Assembly (NCBI GenBank): GCA_947385775.1 | Contig: CANDMI010000008.1 | Coordinates: forward strand, 1-64,000 | Source of the DNA: an uncultured Eubacterium sp. | Lineage (GTDB): Bacteria > Bacillota > Clostridia > Lachnospirales > Lachnospiraceae | Direction: 5' to 3' | Length of the DNA stretch: 64,000 bases | Shown here: one piece after another, positions 55,004 through 64,000 of the stretch | Position numbering within the stretch: position 1 is the first letter of the stretch | How the letters are laid out: the number at the start of each line of letters is the position of its first letter | The notes under the pieces: generated by a model | The model's database searches: none | Seen by the model: only the letters and a program-made list of their open reading frames with translations | What the model was told of the DNA's origin: nothing | Made by a program: the position numbers and the translations under genes

Positions 55004-56134
55004 ATGATAAACGTATATCAGCCCAGTCTGGGCCGTGAGGAGCTTGACGCCATATCAGAAGTTTTTAAATCAAATTGGATAGGTAAAGGGCAGCTGGTCA
55101 CAGATTTTGAAGAAAAATTTGCAGAGCATATTAAGGTAGGTAAAGAGCATCTCTTAAGCACAAATTGCTGTACAGAGGGGCTTTTTTCATCCATGCATCT
55201 TTTGAATATAAAGCCTGAGGATGAGGTTATAGTGCCGACTATCAGCTTTGTAGGCGCAGCGAATGCTGTGTGTGCCAACGGTTCCAAGCTGACGCTATGT
55301 GATGTTGACAAGAGAAGCCTGAATGTGAGGGCAGAGGATATAGAGAAAGTAATCACGCCAAAAACCAGAGCTGTGCTTTTGCTTCATTATGGTGGGATTC
55401 CATGTGACATGGATGACATTATGGCTCTTTGTGAAAAACATAATATTAAAGTTATTGAAGACTGTGCGGCAGGTGTATGCTCGTTTTATAAAGGAAAAGC
55501 CCTTGGCACGATTGGCGATATGGGTATGTGGTCGTTTGACGCCATGAAAATACTTGTATGTGGAGACGGAGGAATGCTTCACTTTAAGGATTCTAATGTG
55601 CGAGAAAAGGCGGAGAAATGGCTGTACTTCGGATTGGAAACAAAGAGTGGATACGAAAATTCAGTGGCGCAGAAATGGTGGGAGTTTGATATCAGTTCCT
55701 TCGGCCACAGAGCGGTCATGAATAATGTGAACGCAGCTATGGCATTGGAGCAGTTGAAGAAACTGCCGGTGTTCATGGAGAAAAGAAAAGCTGTTCATGA
55801 ATTCTACGATAAGGAACTTGCACAGTATGATTGGATTGAAAGGCCGATGTCAATACCGGATGATTGTAAGACATCGTATTACTTTTATCATATTCAGGTT
55901 ATTAATGGAAAGAGAGATGATTTGGCTGCTTTTTTAAGACAGAACGGGGTATACACGACATATCGCTACTACCCAATTCACAGGGTAAAAGGTTATGGCG
56001 TTGCGGGGGAATTTCCGAATGCTGACTATGCTTCGGATTGTACTTTATCTCTTCCAATACACCAGAGCATAAGCAGTAATGACTTGGGTTATATTGTGAG
56101 TAAAATAAAAGAATTTGATAATAAATTCTGTTAA
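55004..56134 (+). CDS. DegT/DnrJ/EryC1/StrS aminotransferase, second copy
   Basis: 376 residues, normal length. INVYQPSLGREELDAISEVF starts the fold; VIEDCAAGV and WSFDAMKILVCGDGGML contain the cofactor Asp and the PLP-linked Lys. GGAGGAGGACGAAA before ATG 55004 is a strong site. With the CapE-type dehydratase in this cluster a 4-amino-6-deoxy sugar is a likely product. Confidence 0.88.
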   Translation: MINVYQPSLGREELDAISEVFKSNWIGKGQLVTDFEEKFAEHIKVGKEHLLSTNCCTEGLFSSMHLLNIKPEDEVIVPTISFVGAANAVCANGSKLTLCDVDKRSLNVRAEDIEKVITPKTRAVLLLHYGGIPCDMDDIMALCEKHNIKVIEDCAAGVCSFYKGKALGTIGDMGMWSFDAMKILVCGDGGMLHFKDSNVREKAEKWLYFGLETKSGYENSVAQKWWEFDISSFGHRAVMNNVNAAMALEQLKKLPVFMEKRKAVHEFYDKELAQYDWIERPMSIPDDCKTSYYFYHIQVINGKRDDLAAFLRQNGVYTTYRYYPIHRVKGYGVAGEFPNADYASDCTLSLPIHQSISSNDLGYIVSKIKEFDNKFC

Positions 56135-56271
56135 ATAACTGTTCTGTGAAATATACTCTACGACTAAAAGATTTGCACATAGTGAAGTGTTTTCATATAG
56201 TGAAGGTAAACAAAGCGGCAATTTTAGTCGCTGGGGATATGGGGATTTAGAGAAGGAGCCATAGTTTTGCA

Positions 56272-56943
56272 ATGGGAATAAAACAGATTTTGAAGAAAAG
56301 TGCGTTATACAGGTTATACAGGAAGACGGATGTTATATGGAGGGGGTCAGGAGCAGGCTCACTGTGGAAATTTCTGACACATCCTGAAAGGATAAAATTT
56401 AAACTTAATCTAGAAAAGATTAGAAAAATAGATAAAAGATATGGTACAAATTTTCTAGGTGGAGGTTATGGAAGACTGGAGCAGAAAGAACTCGGAATAC
56501 CTACTGAGAGGGCAAATGATTACAGTGGCTCTCCAACGGAGGTGATAAAGACCTTAAGTAAATATGATATAACGAAAGATGACGCCATTATTGATATAGG
56601 ATGCGGAATGGGGCTTGCCATGTGGTATATGTCACAATTTTCGTTTGGCGAAATAGGGGGCATTGAACTTTCTGAAATGCTTATAAAAAACGCAAAGTCA
56701 AATTTATCAATTATGAAAAATAAAACTGGAAAGAAATGCAATTTTAAATTCTTCTCTGGAGATGCCGGGAAGTGGGATGGATACAAAGATTACAATTATT
56801 TCTATATCTATAATTCGCTTCCGAAACAAGTGATGGAGGAATTTGCAGATAGGATTGAACTTAGTCTAAAAGAAAAAGAAAGGGATATCATAATCATGTA
56901 TCTTATGCCTGAGTTTCCAGAGGTGTTAATGAAAAGAAAGTGA
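56272..56943 (+). CDS. SAM-dependent methyltransferase, shortened by an in-frame TGA
   Basis: 223 residues with the SAM loop IIDIGCGMGLAMWYM. The frame continues past TGA (56941-56943) for 22 more sense codons ending GKASEIRNGMWIFENR at 57012, a plausible natural C-terminus. A nonsense change is therefore likely, leaving a nearly full-length enzyme. Its ribosome site AGAAGGAG is 13 nt upstream, somewhat distant. It probably modifies a sugar residue. Confidence 0.75.
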   Translation: MGIKQILKKSALYRLYRKTDVIWRGSGAGSLWKFLTHPERIKFKLNLEKIRKIDKRYGTNFLGGGYGRLEQKELGIPTERANDYSGSPTEVIKTLSKYDITKDDAIIDIGCGMGLAMWYMSQFSFGEIGGIELSEMLIKNAKSNLSIMKNKTGKKCNFKFFSGDAGKWDGYKDYNYFYIYNSLPKQVMEEFADRIELSLKEKERDIIIMYLMPEFPEVLMKRK

Positions 56944-57148
56944 CTTCAATTGGTAAGTAAAGGAAAAGCTTCTGAAATAAGGAATGGTATGTGGATTTTT
57001 GAGAACCGATAAGATAGATATCGGTGAGCATTTCGGCTTACATGATCTGTTGCTCAAAAGGTAAATCGAATAAAAAAAGTGTAACCTGAATGATTTGTAA
57101 CAGGTTGTGTATATGGAATGTTGAAAAAGAAGCTTATTGGTGAATAAA

Positions 57149-58129
57149 ATGAAAAAAGTCGTACTTATAGCAGGAAAAAAAGATGAAAACGAGTTAATTT
57201 ATAGAAACATCAATTCTGTAAATGATGCACAAGTTATTTTTCTTTCACTAGGGAAGATTTTTGAAAATATATTTACAATAAAAATATTAAAGACGCTTAG
57301 TGATAAGAATATTATTAATCGATTATGTTCTCAATACATTAGTTTGGGTTATAAAAAGTCTATATTTGACAAAGTACAATTTGCTTCAAATGATGAAATA
57401 TATTTTATAGTTATGGCGAGAATTTACGAAAAATATGGAAATTCAATTCTTAAATTTCTTTGCAGGAAATTTAAGAATTGTCATTTGTATTGCTATATGA
57501 CAGACATTGCGAGTTCATTTATGGTATCAATAGAAACATTGCGCAGAAACTTTGAGAGGGTGTATACATTTGACTTTAAGGAAGCTGAGAAATATTCATT
57601 GTTTGTTTGTCAGGAGCCATTTGAGTATATTGAGGTTGAAGCCGATGAAATGATTGAACAGTGTGATGTAACATTTGTTGGGAAAGCAAAAGATAGACTG
57701 GATTATTTATTGAGAATATATGAGGCGCTAAAAAGTGCAGGATTAAAGTGTAAATTTTTTATCTATGGGGTTGATGAAAAAGATCAGAAATATTCAAGTG
57801 AAATCGTTTACAATTACTATATGCCTTTTTCGGAGGTCCTTCAAAGAGTATGTGCTTCGAAAACGGTTCTTGAAGTGATGCAGGGAGACGGATATTCACC
57901 GACAACCAGGTATCAAGAAGCAATGATATACGGGAAAAATTTATTGACAGATTGCAAGGGATTTGATGGTGTACATTATGTTGCAGAGAATAATATACAA
58001 ATCATAGATCGTATAGATACAATAGATTTTACTTTTTTGGTAGAAGAGCATACATTTGATAAAGATAAATATAAACAATTTTTTTCACTTGCAAATTTTA
58101 TAGATACATTTCGCATTGAGGACGAGTAA
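57149..58129 (+). CDS. Putative GT-B glycosyltransferase of a capsule-locus family
   Basis: 326 residues. No catalytic motif is certain, but the C-terminal half (LLRIYEALKSAGLKCKFFIY, SKTVLEVMQGDGYSPTTRYQ, EAMIYGKNLLTDCKGFDGVH) follows the GT-B donor-binding layout of capsule-locus transferases. ATG 57149 is chosen; TTG 57137 or GTG 57140 would extend it. It has no good ribosome site. Function by context only. Confidence 0.6.
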   Translation: MKKVVLIAGKKDENELIYRNINSVNDAQVIFLSLGKIFENIFTIKILKTLSDKNIINRLCSQYISLGYKKSIFDKVQFASNDEIYFIVMARIYEKYGNSILKFLCRKFKNCHLYCYMTDIASSFMVSIETLRRNFERVYTFDFKEAEKYSLFVCQEPFEYIEVEADEMIEQCDVTFVGKAKDRLDYLLRIYEALKSAGLKCKFFIYGVDEKDQKYSSEIVYNYYMPFSEVLQRVCASKTVLEVMQGDGYSPTTRYQEAMIYGKNLLTDCKGFDGVHYVAENNIQIIDRIDTIDFTFLVEEHTFDKDKYKQFFSLANFIDTFRIEDE

Positions 58130-58140
58130 GCAAGTCGGGA

Positions 58141-59199
58141 ATGTCAATATTTAAGGAAACAACGTTGCTAATCACCGGCGGCACCGGCTCGTTTGGCCAC
58201 ACCGTCTTAAAACATTTTCTCCATACAGACATTAAAGAAATCCGCATTTTCTCCCGGGATGAAAAAATGCAGGACGATATGCGCCATGAATTACAGCAAT
58301 TTCATCCAGACCATGCAAATAAAGTGAAATTCTATATTGGGAATGTCAGAAATCCACAATCGGTATGCGATGCCATGCCGGGGGTGGATTTTGTATTTCA
58401 TGCAGCAGCATTAAAACAAGTTCCAAGCTGCGAGTTTTTTCCGATGGAAGCGGTAGAGACGAATGTGATAGGGACAAATAATGTCCTTCACGCGGCGATA
58501 GAAGCAGGGGTAAAAAGGGTTGTCTGTCTTAGTACGGACAAAGCTGCCTATCCAATCAATGCGATGGGGACAAGCAAGGCGATGATGGAACATGTAGTCC
58601 GTGCGAATGCCAGGGTAGCGGCGGAAAGGAGCGGTACTGTAATCTGCTGTACGCGTTATGGGAATGTCATGTGCAGCCGGGGTTCTGTCATCCCGCTATT
58701 TATTGAACAGATAAAGAGCGGAAGGCCGGTTACAATCACAAATCCTGATATGACGCGTTTCCTTATGAATCTGGACGAAGCGGTTGACTTAGTTGAGTTT
58801 GCGTTTCGGAATGCCAATCCGGGCGATTTATTTATTCAGAAGTCAGACGCAAGTACGATTGGCACCCTTGCAAAAGCAGTGCAGCAGCTATTTGGCGATA
58901 CCGGGACCAATATCATCGGAACCAGGCACGGAGAGAAATTGTATGAAACCCTTATGACGAAAGAAGAGGCTTTAAGGTCAGAGGACATGGGTGGTTATTA
59001 CCGGGTTTCGGCGGACAATCGGGATTTAAATTATGATAAGTATTTTACGCAGGGAGAGGTGGCTACAGGGGCGGAAGAACCTTATACTTCTCATAGTACA
59101 AAACGTTTGGATGTAGAAGGCGCAGTAGAAAAAATATTAGCCACAGACTATGCAAAGGCAGCATTAACAGAGGCAAAGATAAGGGGTAAAGATGATTGA
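58141..59199 (+). CDS. UDP-GlcNAc 4,6-dehydratase/5-epimerase, CapE/FnlA type
   Basis: 352 residues, SDR fold. LLITGGTGSFGHTVLKHFL binds NAD. FHAAALKQVPSCEFFPMEAV and LSTDKAAYPINAMGTSKAMM follow; the usual Tyr of YxxxK is Met here (MGTSK), a mark of the CapE/FnlA group. The product is a 4-keto-6-deoxy UDP-sugar with inverted C5, normally reduced by CapF/FnlB and epimerised by CapG/FnlC toward UDP-FucNAc. The next gene begins as capF but is broken. Higher GC than the genes before it. Confidence 0.85.
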   Translation: MSIFKETTLLITGGTGSFGHTVLKHFLHTDIKEIRIFSRDEKMQDDMRHELQQFHPDHANKVKFYIGNVRNPQSVCDAMPGVDFVFHAAALKQVPSCEFFPMEAVETNVIGTNNVLHAAIEAGVKRVVCLSTDKAAYPINAMGTSKAMMEHVVRANARVAAERSGTVICCTRYGNVMCSRGSVIPLFIEQIKSGRPVTITNPDMTRFLMNLDEAVDLVEFAFRNANPGDLFIQKSDASTIGTLAKAVQQLFGDTGTNIIGTRHGEKLYETLMTKEEALRSEDMGGYYRVSADNRDLNYDKYFTQGEVATGAEEPYTSHSTKRLDVEGAVEKILATDYAKAALTEAKIRGKDD

Positions 59200-61577
59200 A
59201 GATATTGATAACGGGAAGTAATGGCTTCGTTGGGAGTAGCTTTGTTTGTAACTTAAAAGAAATGTATGACCGAGAAAAGACAAAAGTTTTTTTTGCCATT
59301 GTTCTTTTATTGATTCTTTTAGCAACTTATAAATATGTTTCAAAAGGAGATGCATATAACTATGAGATAGGCTGGAGTGGTGAAAAAACAGAAGTTTCAA
59401 ACAATGTAATTGCACAAGATATTATCTTAGATCCAAAGGCTGATTGGAGTTATTATTCCTATGAGATTTATATTTATGTGGAAAATAAAATTGAACAAGG
59501 GCTATTGGAGGCAAAGCTGATTCAGGAAGAAAAAGTGATAGATTCCGTACAGATTAAGCCGGTATATTTAAAAACGGGATGGTATGTTTTAGACAACCTG
59601 GATTATTCAAAATTAAACCCAGGAAGGGCCACGATACAGTATAGTACTGTAAATACGGATTATCCTATTTATCTTGGGACTAGGCAGAATATATATAATA
59701 TACCTAACTGTATCATTAATGGACAGGAAACAAGCTTTGTACTTGCACAAAGATACCATATAAATTATAACAATCTTGAATATAAATTAAGACTATTGAT
59801 GTATGGCTTTTTCACATTGCTTTGCATCACAGCTTCTTATATTGTGTTAACAAGGGATGACAATAAAAAAACAGCAAATATCATTCGGATTATTCTAATA
59901 GCATCCCTGTTCTGTTTAACTTTTATATACGACAGTTCATTGATTATGAGTCCGACATGGGCTGAAGAAGTTACGAACTTTATGGAGGCTGGTTATACGA
60001 GGACTGTCCAAGATAACATCTTGCTTACGGATGCCGGATATTTGCCATTATTTCAAAGGCTTATTTCGTTATTTTGTATAAAGTTCCTGAAACTAAAAGC
60101 TTATGCATCTCTGTACGCTATGCAGTTGATTGCATATTTGGTAACCGGGATTGTATTATCATTTTTTGTAAAATACCAGTTTCGGTATTACTTTGAATTG
60201 AAGTATAGGTATTTGCTTTCGATGGTTTTTATGATGCTTGTTATACATAAAGAATCGGGGGCATTTATCAACTTTGCAGGATATGGAATCCTTATCATTT
60301 TCTTCTATTTTCTTTGCGACAGCAAAGAATGGTCAAGGACGGAATTTGTTTTACTTTGCGTATTTTCGTGTTTAGTGACTATGTCAAAAGGTAGCTATGT
60401 TACACTGCTTCCTTTTATGATCTTGTGTATGGCAATGTTTTTTAAAAACTATTCACGTAGGGACTTTATTTTTTCAATTGCATGCGCAGCGGGTGCTTTT
60501 TTACAGTTGATATTTTATTTGAGAACTGACGCTGGTGCATGGATTGACAGAAATGAATACAGTGGAATAGACGCCTATTATTTGAAGCTTGTTATCCAAT
60601 CGTTGATCGATGTTCCAAACAAGCTGCTTGGCATATTTGCAGACCATATTAGCATATTCGATGGTATTTCATGGTTTGTCATTATCTCCTTTTGGACGTG
60701 GGCCGCGGTTTTATTTGTGAGAGAAGTTTTATTCAAATGGATTTCGAAAGATAAAATCAACAAAAATATACAGTTGATTTTTATGGCAATCATTTATATT
60801 ACGGCGCAGTCCTTGTTTTTGGGGATCAGTATTTATGGGGTTTCCCTCCAGCATATCATGCATGATAATTTTTGGGCATTTGCATATTTTGAAATTGCGA
60901 GCAGACATGAAGTACAAATATTTATTGCATCTGCCATGTTTTTTGCCGTTTTAGCCAAGCAGTTTATGAAAAATAATGTAAAAGGATGCAAAGAAATTGC
61001 CATAACAGCATTATTGGTTTGCGTCATAATGTCACAATCAAGATTTCAAATCAAAGGGGTAGGGAATGATGATTATGTTTCTGCAAGGACAAACTTTGCT
61101 GAATTGGATGCAGAAGTTGAATTGTTTAAAAAGTATGAAACGAATGAAGTGCTGGCAATTCCAATACAGCCGAATAGTTGGATATGCGTGAAAAATGCGG
61201 ATCTTTATTGTTTTGGAGAAGACCTAAACAGGTGGGGGGCCAGATGCGTTCCAACAGAAGAACCACAAAGTGGCTTATTCCCACTTGGCAACTATAAGGT
61301 TGATCCTGTTTGCGAAATATATCAGATATTCATAAAAAAACAGAATATAATTAACCGTTCTAACTACCAGGTGGTTTTATACGACATTTCCGGCAATGAA
61401 ATATACAGGCAAAGCCAGGACAATATAAATTACCAGCTAATCACATCTTTTACATTTGATAAGCCGATCTCTCATGTTGGAACAGCAGAAATCTTGGATT
61501 CAGAAGGCAAGCAGGTATTTATCGAAAATTCCATATATGTGACGACAAAGGCAGGAAGCCGGTTTTTAATGGAGTGA
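59196..61577 (+). CDS. Chimera: capF N-terminus joined to a large membrane protein
   Basis: 793 residues from TTG 59196 (AAGGGG 9 nt upstream, TTGA overlap with capE). The first 23 residues (MKILITGSNGFVGSSF...) are the Rossmann start of CapF/FnlB reductases. At about residue 24 the sequence switches to a membrane protein: one helix, a beta-rich outer domain of about 130 residues, roughly ten more helices, then a 150-residue outer C-terminal domain. This resembles GT-C glycosyltransferases, with an acidic TWAEEVTNF loop after the second helix. ATG 59262 (residue 23) could be the start of the membrane protein itself. The rest of capF is absent from the window. Confidence 0.72.
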   Translation: MKILITGSNGFVGSSFVCNLKEMYDREKTKVFFAIVLLLILLATYKYVSKGDAYNYEIGWSGEKTEVSNNVIAQDIILDPKADWSYYSYEIYIYVENKIEQGLLEAKLIQEEKVIDSVQIKPVYLKTGWYVLDNLDYSKLNPGRATIQYSTVNTDYPIYLGTRQNIYNIPNCIINGQETSFVLAQRYHINYNNLEYKLRLLMYGFFTLLCITASYIVLTRDDNKKTANIIRIILIASLFCLTFIYDSSLIMSPTWAEEVTNFMEAGYTRTVQDNILLTDAGYLPLFQRLISLFCIKFLKLKAYASLYAMQLIAYLVTGIVLSFFVKYQFRYYFELKYRYLLSMVFMMLVIHKESGAFINFAGYGILIIFFYFLCDSKEWSRTEFVLLCVFSCLVTMSKGSYVTLLPFMILCMAMFFKNYSRRDFIFSIACAAGAFLQLIFYLRTDAGAWIDRNEYSGIDAYYLKLVIQSLIDVPNKLLGIFADHISIFDGISWFVIISFWTWAAVLFVREVLFKWISKDKINKNIQLIFMAIIYITAQSLFLGISIYGVSLQHIMHDNFWAFAYFEIASRHEVQIFIASAMFFAVLAKQFMKNNVKGCKEIAITALLVCVIMSQSRFQIKGVGNDDYVSARTNFAELDAEVELFKKYETNEVLAIPIQPNSWICVKNADLYCFGEDLNRWGARCVPTEEPQSGLFPLGNYKVDPVCEIYQIFIKKQNIINRSNYQVVLYDISGNEIYRQSQDNINYQLITSFTFDKPISHVGTAEILDSEGKQVFIENSIYVTTKAGSRFLME

Positions 61578-61582
61578 ATGTT

Positions 61583-62617
61583 GTGAAAGAATTTGAAAGA
61601 ATGTCAAAATATGCTGGAATGAGAGAAGACCTTGTCCAGGCAGGCGGGGGTAATTCTGCATATAAAATCGAGCCTGGCAGGATGGCGGTTAAAGCTTCGG
61701 GATACCAGCTTGCAGATGTTACAACGGAAAAAGGTTATGCAGTCATTAATCCGCAGATTATAAAGGAAGCATTTTTGAATCGCAATGATGACAATGCAAT
61801 AACAGAAAGAGAATCAAAAATAATATTATCGGAGGCATATATAGAAGGCGCAAGGCCGTCGATAGAAACTTTTTTGCATTCTATCTTGGGAAGATATTCC
61901 TTGCATACACACCCGATTGTAGCAAATGCATTAACTTGCAGAAAAAAAGGAGAAAAGGAAATCAGGTCATTATTTCCGGATGCGCTGGTTGTTCCATATG
62001 CAACGCCAGGGGTTGCATTAGCGAAGGAATATTTTAAAGCCTATCAAGCATATACGAAACAGCATATGGCTGAACCGAAACGAATTTTCCTTATGAACCA
62101 CGGATTCATTACAAGTGCAGATACCGCCGATGAAGTAATTGCAATTACAGAGGAGGTTACGAAAAAAATAGAACAGTTTTTAGAAGTTGATTTTTCTGGG
62201 TATCATGATATCTCCATCATCCAGTCCATGTATGGAAGCGGCATTGTATGGAAAGTGGCAGACGCAAATGTTATCCACGCATATATGGAATTCGATGGCA
62301 TATGGGATCATGCATTTTGCCCGGATTGCGTAGTATTCCTGGGAAAAAGTATGTATCAAACAAATGATCTGTCTGATTATAGGTCGTTTGCTGATTTTGT
62401 AGACCAGAATGGATATCCGGCGGTATTTATTACAGGGAGGTGCCTTTACATTCATGCGGACTCTGTAAAGAAGGCTTTGGAAATACAGAGCGTATTAAGT
62501 TTTTGTGCCCAGGTCATGTGTTTAAATAAAGGGGAAGCATGTGAAATGCTTTCGGAAAAAGAAAAAAACTTTTTGTTAAATTGGGATGCTGAGAAATACA
62601 GGAAAAGTATGAAGTAA
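61583..62617 (+). CDS. Class II aldolase/adducin-domain protein
   Basis: 344 residues. The class II aldolase motifs are readable: NSAYKI..., the zinc pair in SLHTHPIVANAL, and FLMNHGFITSADTADEVI. It has a C-terminal extension of about 140 residues after the domain. Such proteins cleave, dehydrate or isomerise sugar phosphates with zinc. GGAG (61571-61574) suits GTG 61583; GTG 61574 is an alternative. It overlaps or abuts the membrane protein gene and is followed by two nucleotidyltransferases, suggesting synthesis of an unusual activated building block. Confidence 0.78.
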   Translation: MKEFERMSKYAGMREDLVQAGGGNSAYKIEPGRMAVKASGYQLADVTTEKGYAVINPQIIKEAFLNRNDDNAITERESKIILSEAYIEGARPSIETFLHSILGRYSLHTHPIVANALTCRKKGEKEIRSLFPDALVVPYATPGVALAKEYFKAYQAYTKQHMAEPKRIFLMNHGFITSADTADEVIAITEEVTKKIEQFLEVDFSGYHDISIIQSMYGSGIVWKVADANVIHAYMEFDGIWDHAFCPDCVVFLGKSMYQTNDLSDYRSFADFVDQNGYPAVFITGRCLYIHADSVKKALEIQSVLSFCAQVMCLNKGEACEMLSEKEKNFLLNWDAEKYRKSMK

Positions 62618-62631
62618 AGGAGACTGCTAAC

Positions 62632-63405
62632 ATGCGAATTATAATACCGATGACAGGATACGGTTCCAGATTTGTTGCCGCTGGATACAAAGAATTGAAA
62701 CCATTTATCAAAGTGCAAGGGAAGCCTGTGTTACAGTGGGTGGTAGATGGGATGTATCCAGCAGAAGAAAACATCGTATTTGTGTGCAGGCAGGAGCATT
62801 TAGACCATATACAAGGAATGGAACGTCAGTTGAAAGAAATCGCGCCAACTGCAACGATTTTCGCCATTAAAGATTGGGTAAAAAAAGGCCCGGTATACGA
62901 TATTTTAAGGGCAGCTGATTATATTGACGACAATGAGCCATGCATCATCAATTATTGCGATTTTTATATGACATGGGATTATGGAGGCTTTGTCCAGGAA
63001 ACCATAAAGAGAGGATGCGACGGGGCAATTCCCTGCTATACCGGTTTTCATCCCCATTTGATGGTTGAAAAAAATTACTACGCGTCTTGCCTGACGGATG
63101 AGGACGATTATTTAATTGAGATAAGAGAAAAATATTCTTTTGAGGAAGATAAGACGAAAGCGAAGCATTCACCGGGAGTTTATTACTTTAAGGATGGGGC
63201 AACTTTAAAAAAGTATTGCCAGGCTCTTGTGGATGCACAAGACAGCATAAACGACGAGTTCTATGCGAGCCTCTCATACAACTATATGGTGAAGGATGGC
63301 TGCAAAGTTTGGGCGCCAACAAATGTGGATAAATTTTGCCAGTGGGGTACGCCGGAGGACATGGAAGAGTATGTATTTTGGACAGAATGTACAAGGGGGT
63401 TTTAG
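62632..63405 (+). CDS. Nucleotidyltransferase (NTP_transferase family)
   Basis: 257 residues. RIIIPMTGYGSRFVAAGYKE carries the nucleotide-binding G-x-G-x-R-F signature; INYCDFYMTWDYGG has an Asp for the metal; QWGTPEDMEEY closes the fold. It forms NDP-sugars or NDP-alcohols from phosphates. AAAGGAGACTG precedes ATG 62632. Substrate unknown; probably acts with the aldolase-like protein. Confidence 0.82.
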   Translation: MRIIIPMTGYGSRFVAAGYKELKPFIKVQGKPVLQWVVDGMYPAEENIVFVCRQEHLDHIQGMERQLKEIAPTATIFAIKDWVKKGPVYDILRAADYIDDNEPCIINYCDFYMTWDYGGFVQETIKRGCDGAIPCYTGFHPHLMVEKNYYASCLTDEDDYLIEIREKYSFEEDKTKAKHSPGVYYFKDGATLKKYCQALVDAQDSINDEFYASLSYNYMVKDGCKVWAPTNVDKFCQWGTPEDMEEYVFWTECTRGF

Positions 63406-63406
63406 C

Positions 63407-64000
63407 ATGAACATTATTATGCCAATGGCTGGCGCAGGCCAAAGGTTTGTAGATGCTGGATATCAAATCAGCAAGCCAGCGTTACCGATAACGGATCGGA
63501 GGACGGGAAAAGATTGTCCGATGGCAGTTTGTGCAACCATGGATCTGCCCGGCGTAAAAGATGATGGTGCAAACGTAACCTACATAGACCTGCCGTCTCA
63601 TAAAGAGGATGGCGTTGAAGACGCGATCCGGAGGCATTATGCGAACGCTTCCTTTATCACAGTTGACAAATTAACGGAAGGGCAAGCCTGCACCTGCCTT
63701 TTGGCAAAAGAAAAGATAAATAATCATGAGCAGCTATTAATTGCAGGTTGCGATAATGGAATGGTAATAGATAAAGGAAAGTTCTATGCAATGACGAAAG
63801 AATGCGATGTTTTGGTTTTTACGTTCCGGCACAACCAGGCCGTTTTAGCAAACCCAAATGCATATGGCTGGATGATCGTTAGTGATGGAAAGGAGTTTAA
63901 GGTGGCCGGGGTATCCATGAAGCAAGCGGTATCTGATCAGCCGATGGAAGACCACGCTGTCGTGGCTACATTCTGGTTCAGGCATGGGAGTGACTTTGTC
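63407..64000 (+). CDS. Second nucleotidyltransferase, cut by the window end
   Basis: 198 codons open to the window edge. NIIMPMAGAGQRFVDAGYQI is again the nucleotide-binding start; AGCDNGMVIDKGKFY holds the acidic metal site. It begins 1 bp after the previous stop, with AAGGGGG upstream. It is related in fold to the preceding gene but diverges strongly after the first 20 residues, so the two are not a recent duplication. Confidence 0.78.
   Translation, partial: MNIIMPMAGAGQRFVDAGYQISKPALPITDRRTGKDCPMAVCATMDLPGVKDDGANVTYIDLPSHKEDGVEDAIRRHYANASFITVDKLTEGQACTCLLAKEKINNHEQLLIAGCDNGMVIDKGKFYAMTKECDVLVFTFRHNQAVLANPNAYGWMIVSDGKEFKVAGVSMKQAVSDQPMEDHAVVATFWFRHGSDFV

Overview
The window looks like a piece of the chromosome of a Gram-positive gut-type Clostridia, most likely a Lachnospiraceae member. 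This rests on the gene order lepA-hemW-hrcA-grpE-dnaK-dnaJ-prmA-rsmE, a CIRCE heat-shock operator, the ireB-ruvX-DUF1292 trio, an RNase J, ChW-repeat cell-wall proteins, a LoaP-type NusG paralogue, and strong AGGAGG-type ribosome sites. No database search was possible; family names come from motifs read in the translations.

Positions 1-28,800 are mostly conserved housekeeping genes on the + strand: translation (lepA), haem/radical-SAM (hemW), the HrcA-controlled chaperone operon, rRNA/tRNA/protein modification (prmA, rsmE, cysteine desulfurase, thiI, mtaB, trmR, U32 trhP-like), cell-cycle and RNA metabolism (ireB, ruvX, RNase J, ylbF), a DHH phosphoesterase, a lactonase and malQ. Accessory insertions interrupt this backbone: a BlaI/M56 sensor pair with a well-defined promoter and two dyad operators, a secreted protein with an internal duplicated motif, and an MNT/HEPN pair.

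Positions 28,800-35,100 hold a block of exported proteins: an invasin-like Ig protein, an eight-repeat RCC1 protein split by an in-frame TAG, a small protein carrying the same C-terminal Ig domain as the first, and a six-ChW-repeat CHAP hydrolase. Then come pyrBI on the - strand and a CmpB-type membrane protein.

Positions 37,100-42,400 are a recombination graveyard: a shortened YbhB, a deleted and frameshifted Rpn gene, two small XRE repressors with candidate operators, kptA, an Rpn/tyrosine-recombinase chimera, a second integrase pseudogene, an IS1182-type transposase remnant, a ribbon-helix-helix tail and an IS66 scrap.

Positions 42,400-64,000 are a surface polysaccharide locus, AT-rich in its middle. 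It starts with a LoaP-like antiterminator and a DegT aminotransferase, followed by a three-domain fusion (phosphoglycosyl transferase, SDR epimerase, GT4 glycosyltransferase), several glycosyltransferases, an EpsG-type polymerase, a Wzx-type flippase, methyltransferases, a second aminotransferase, a CapE-type UDP-GlcNAc dehydratase, a chimera joining the start of capF to a large membrane protein, a class II aldolase-like protein and two nucleotidyltransferases (the last cut by the window end). Together they would make nucleotide sugars, load the first sugar on undecaprenyl phosphate, extend and modify the unit, flip it and polymerise it. The most interesting items are the three-domain fusion with an internal start site, the capF chimera, the aldolase/double nucleotidyltransferase module, the split RCC1 protein, and a 37-bp sequence shared by two distant sites that differs only at one synonymous base.
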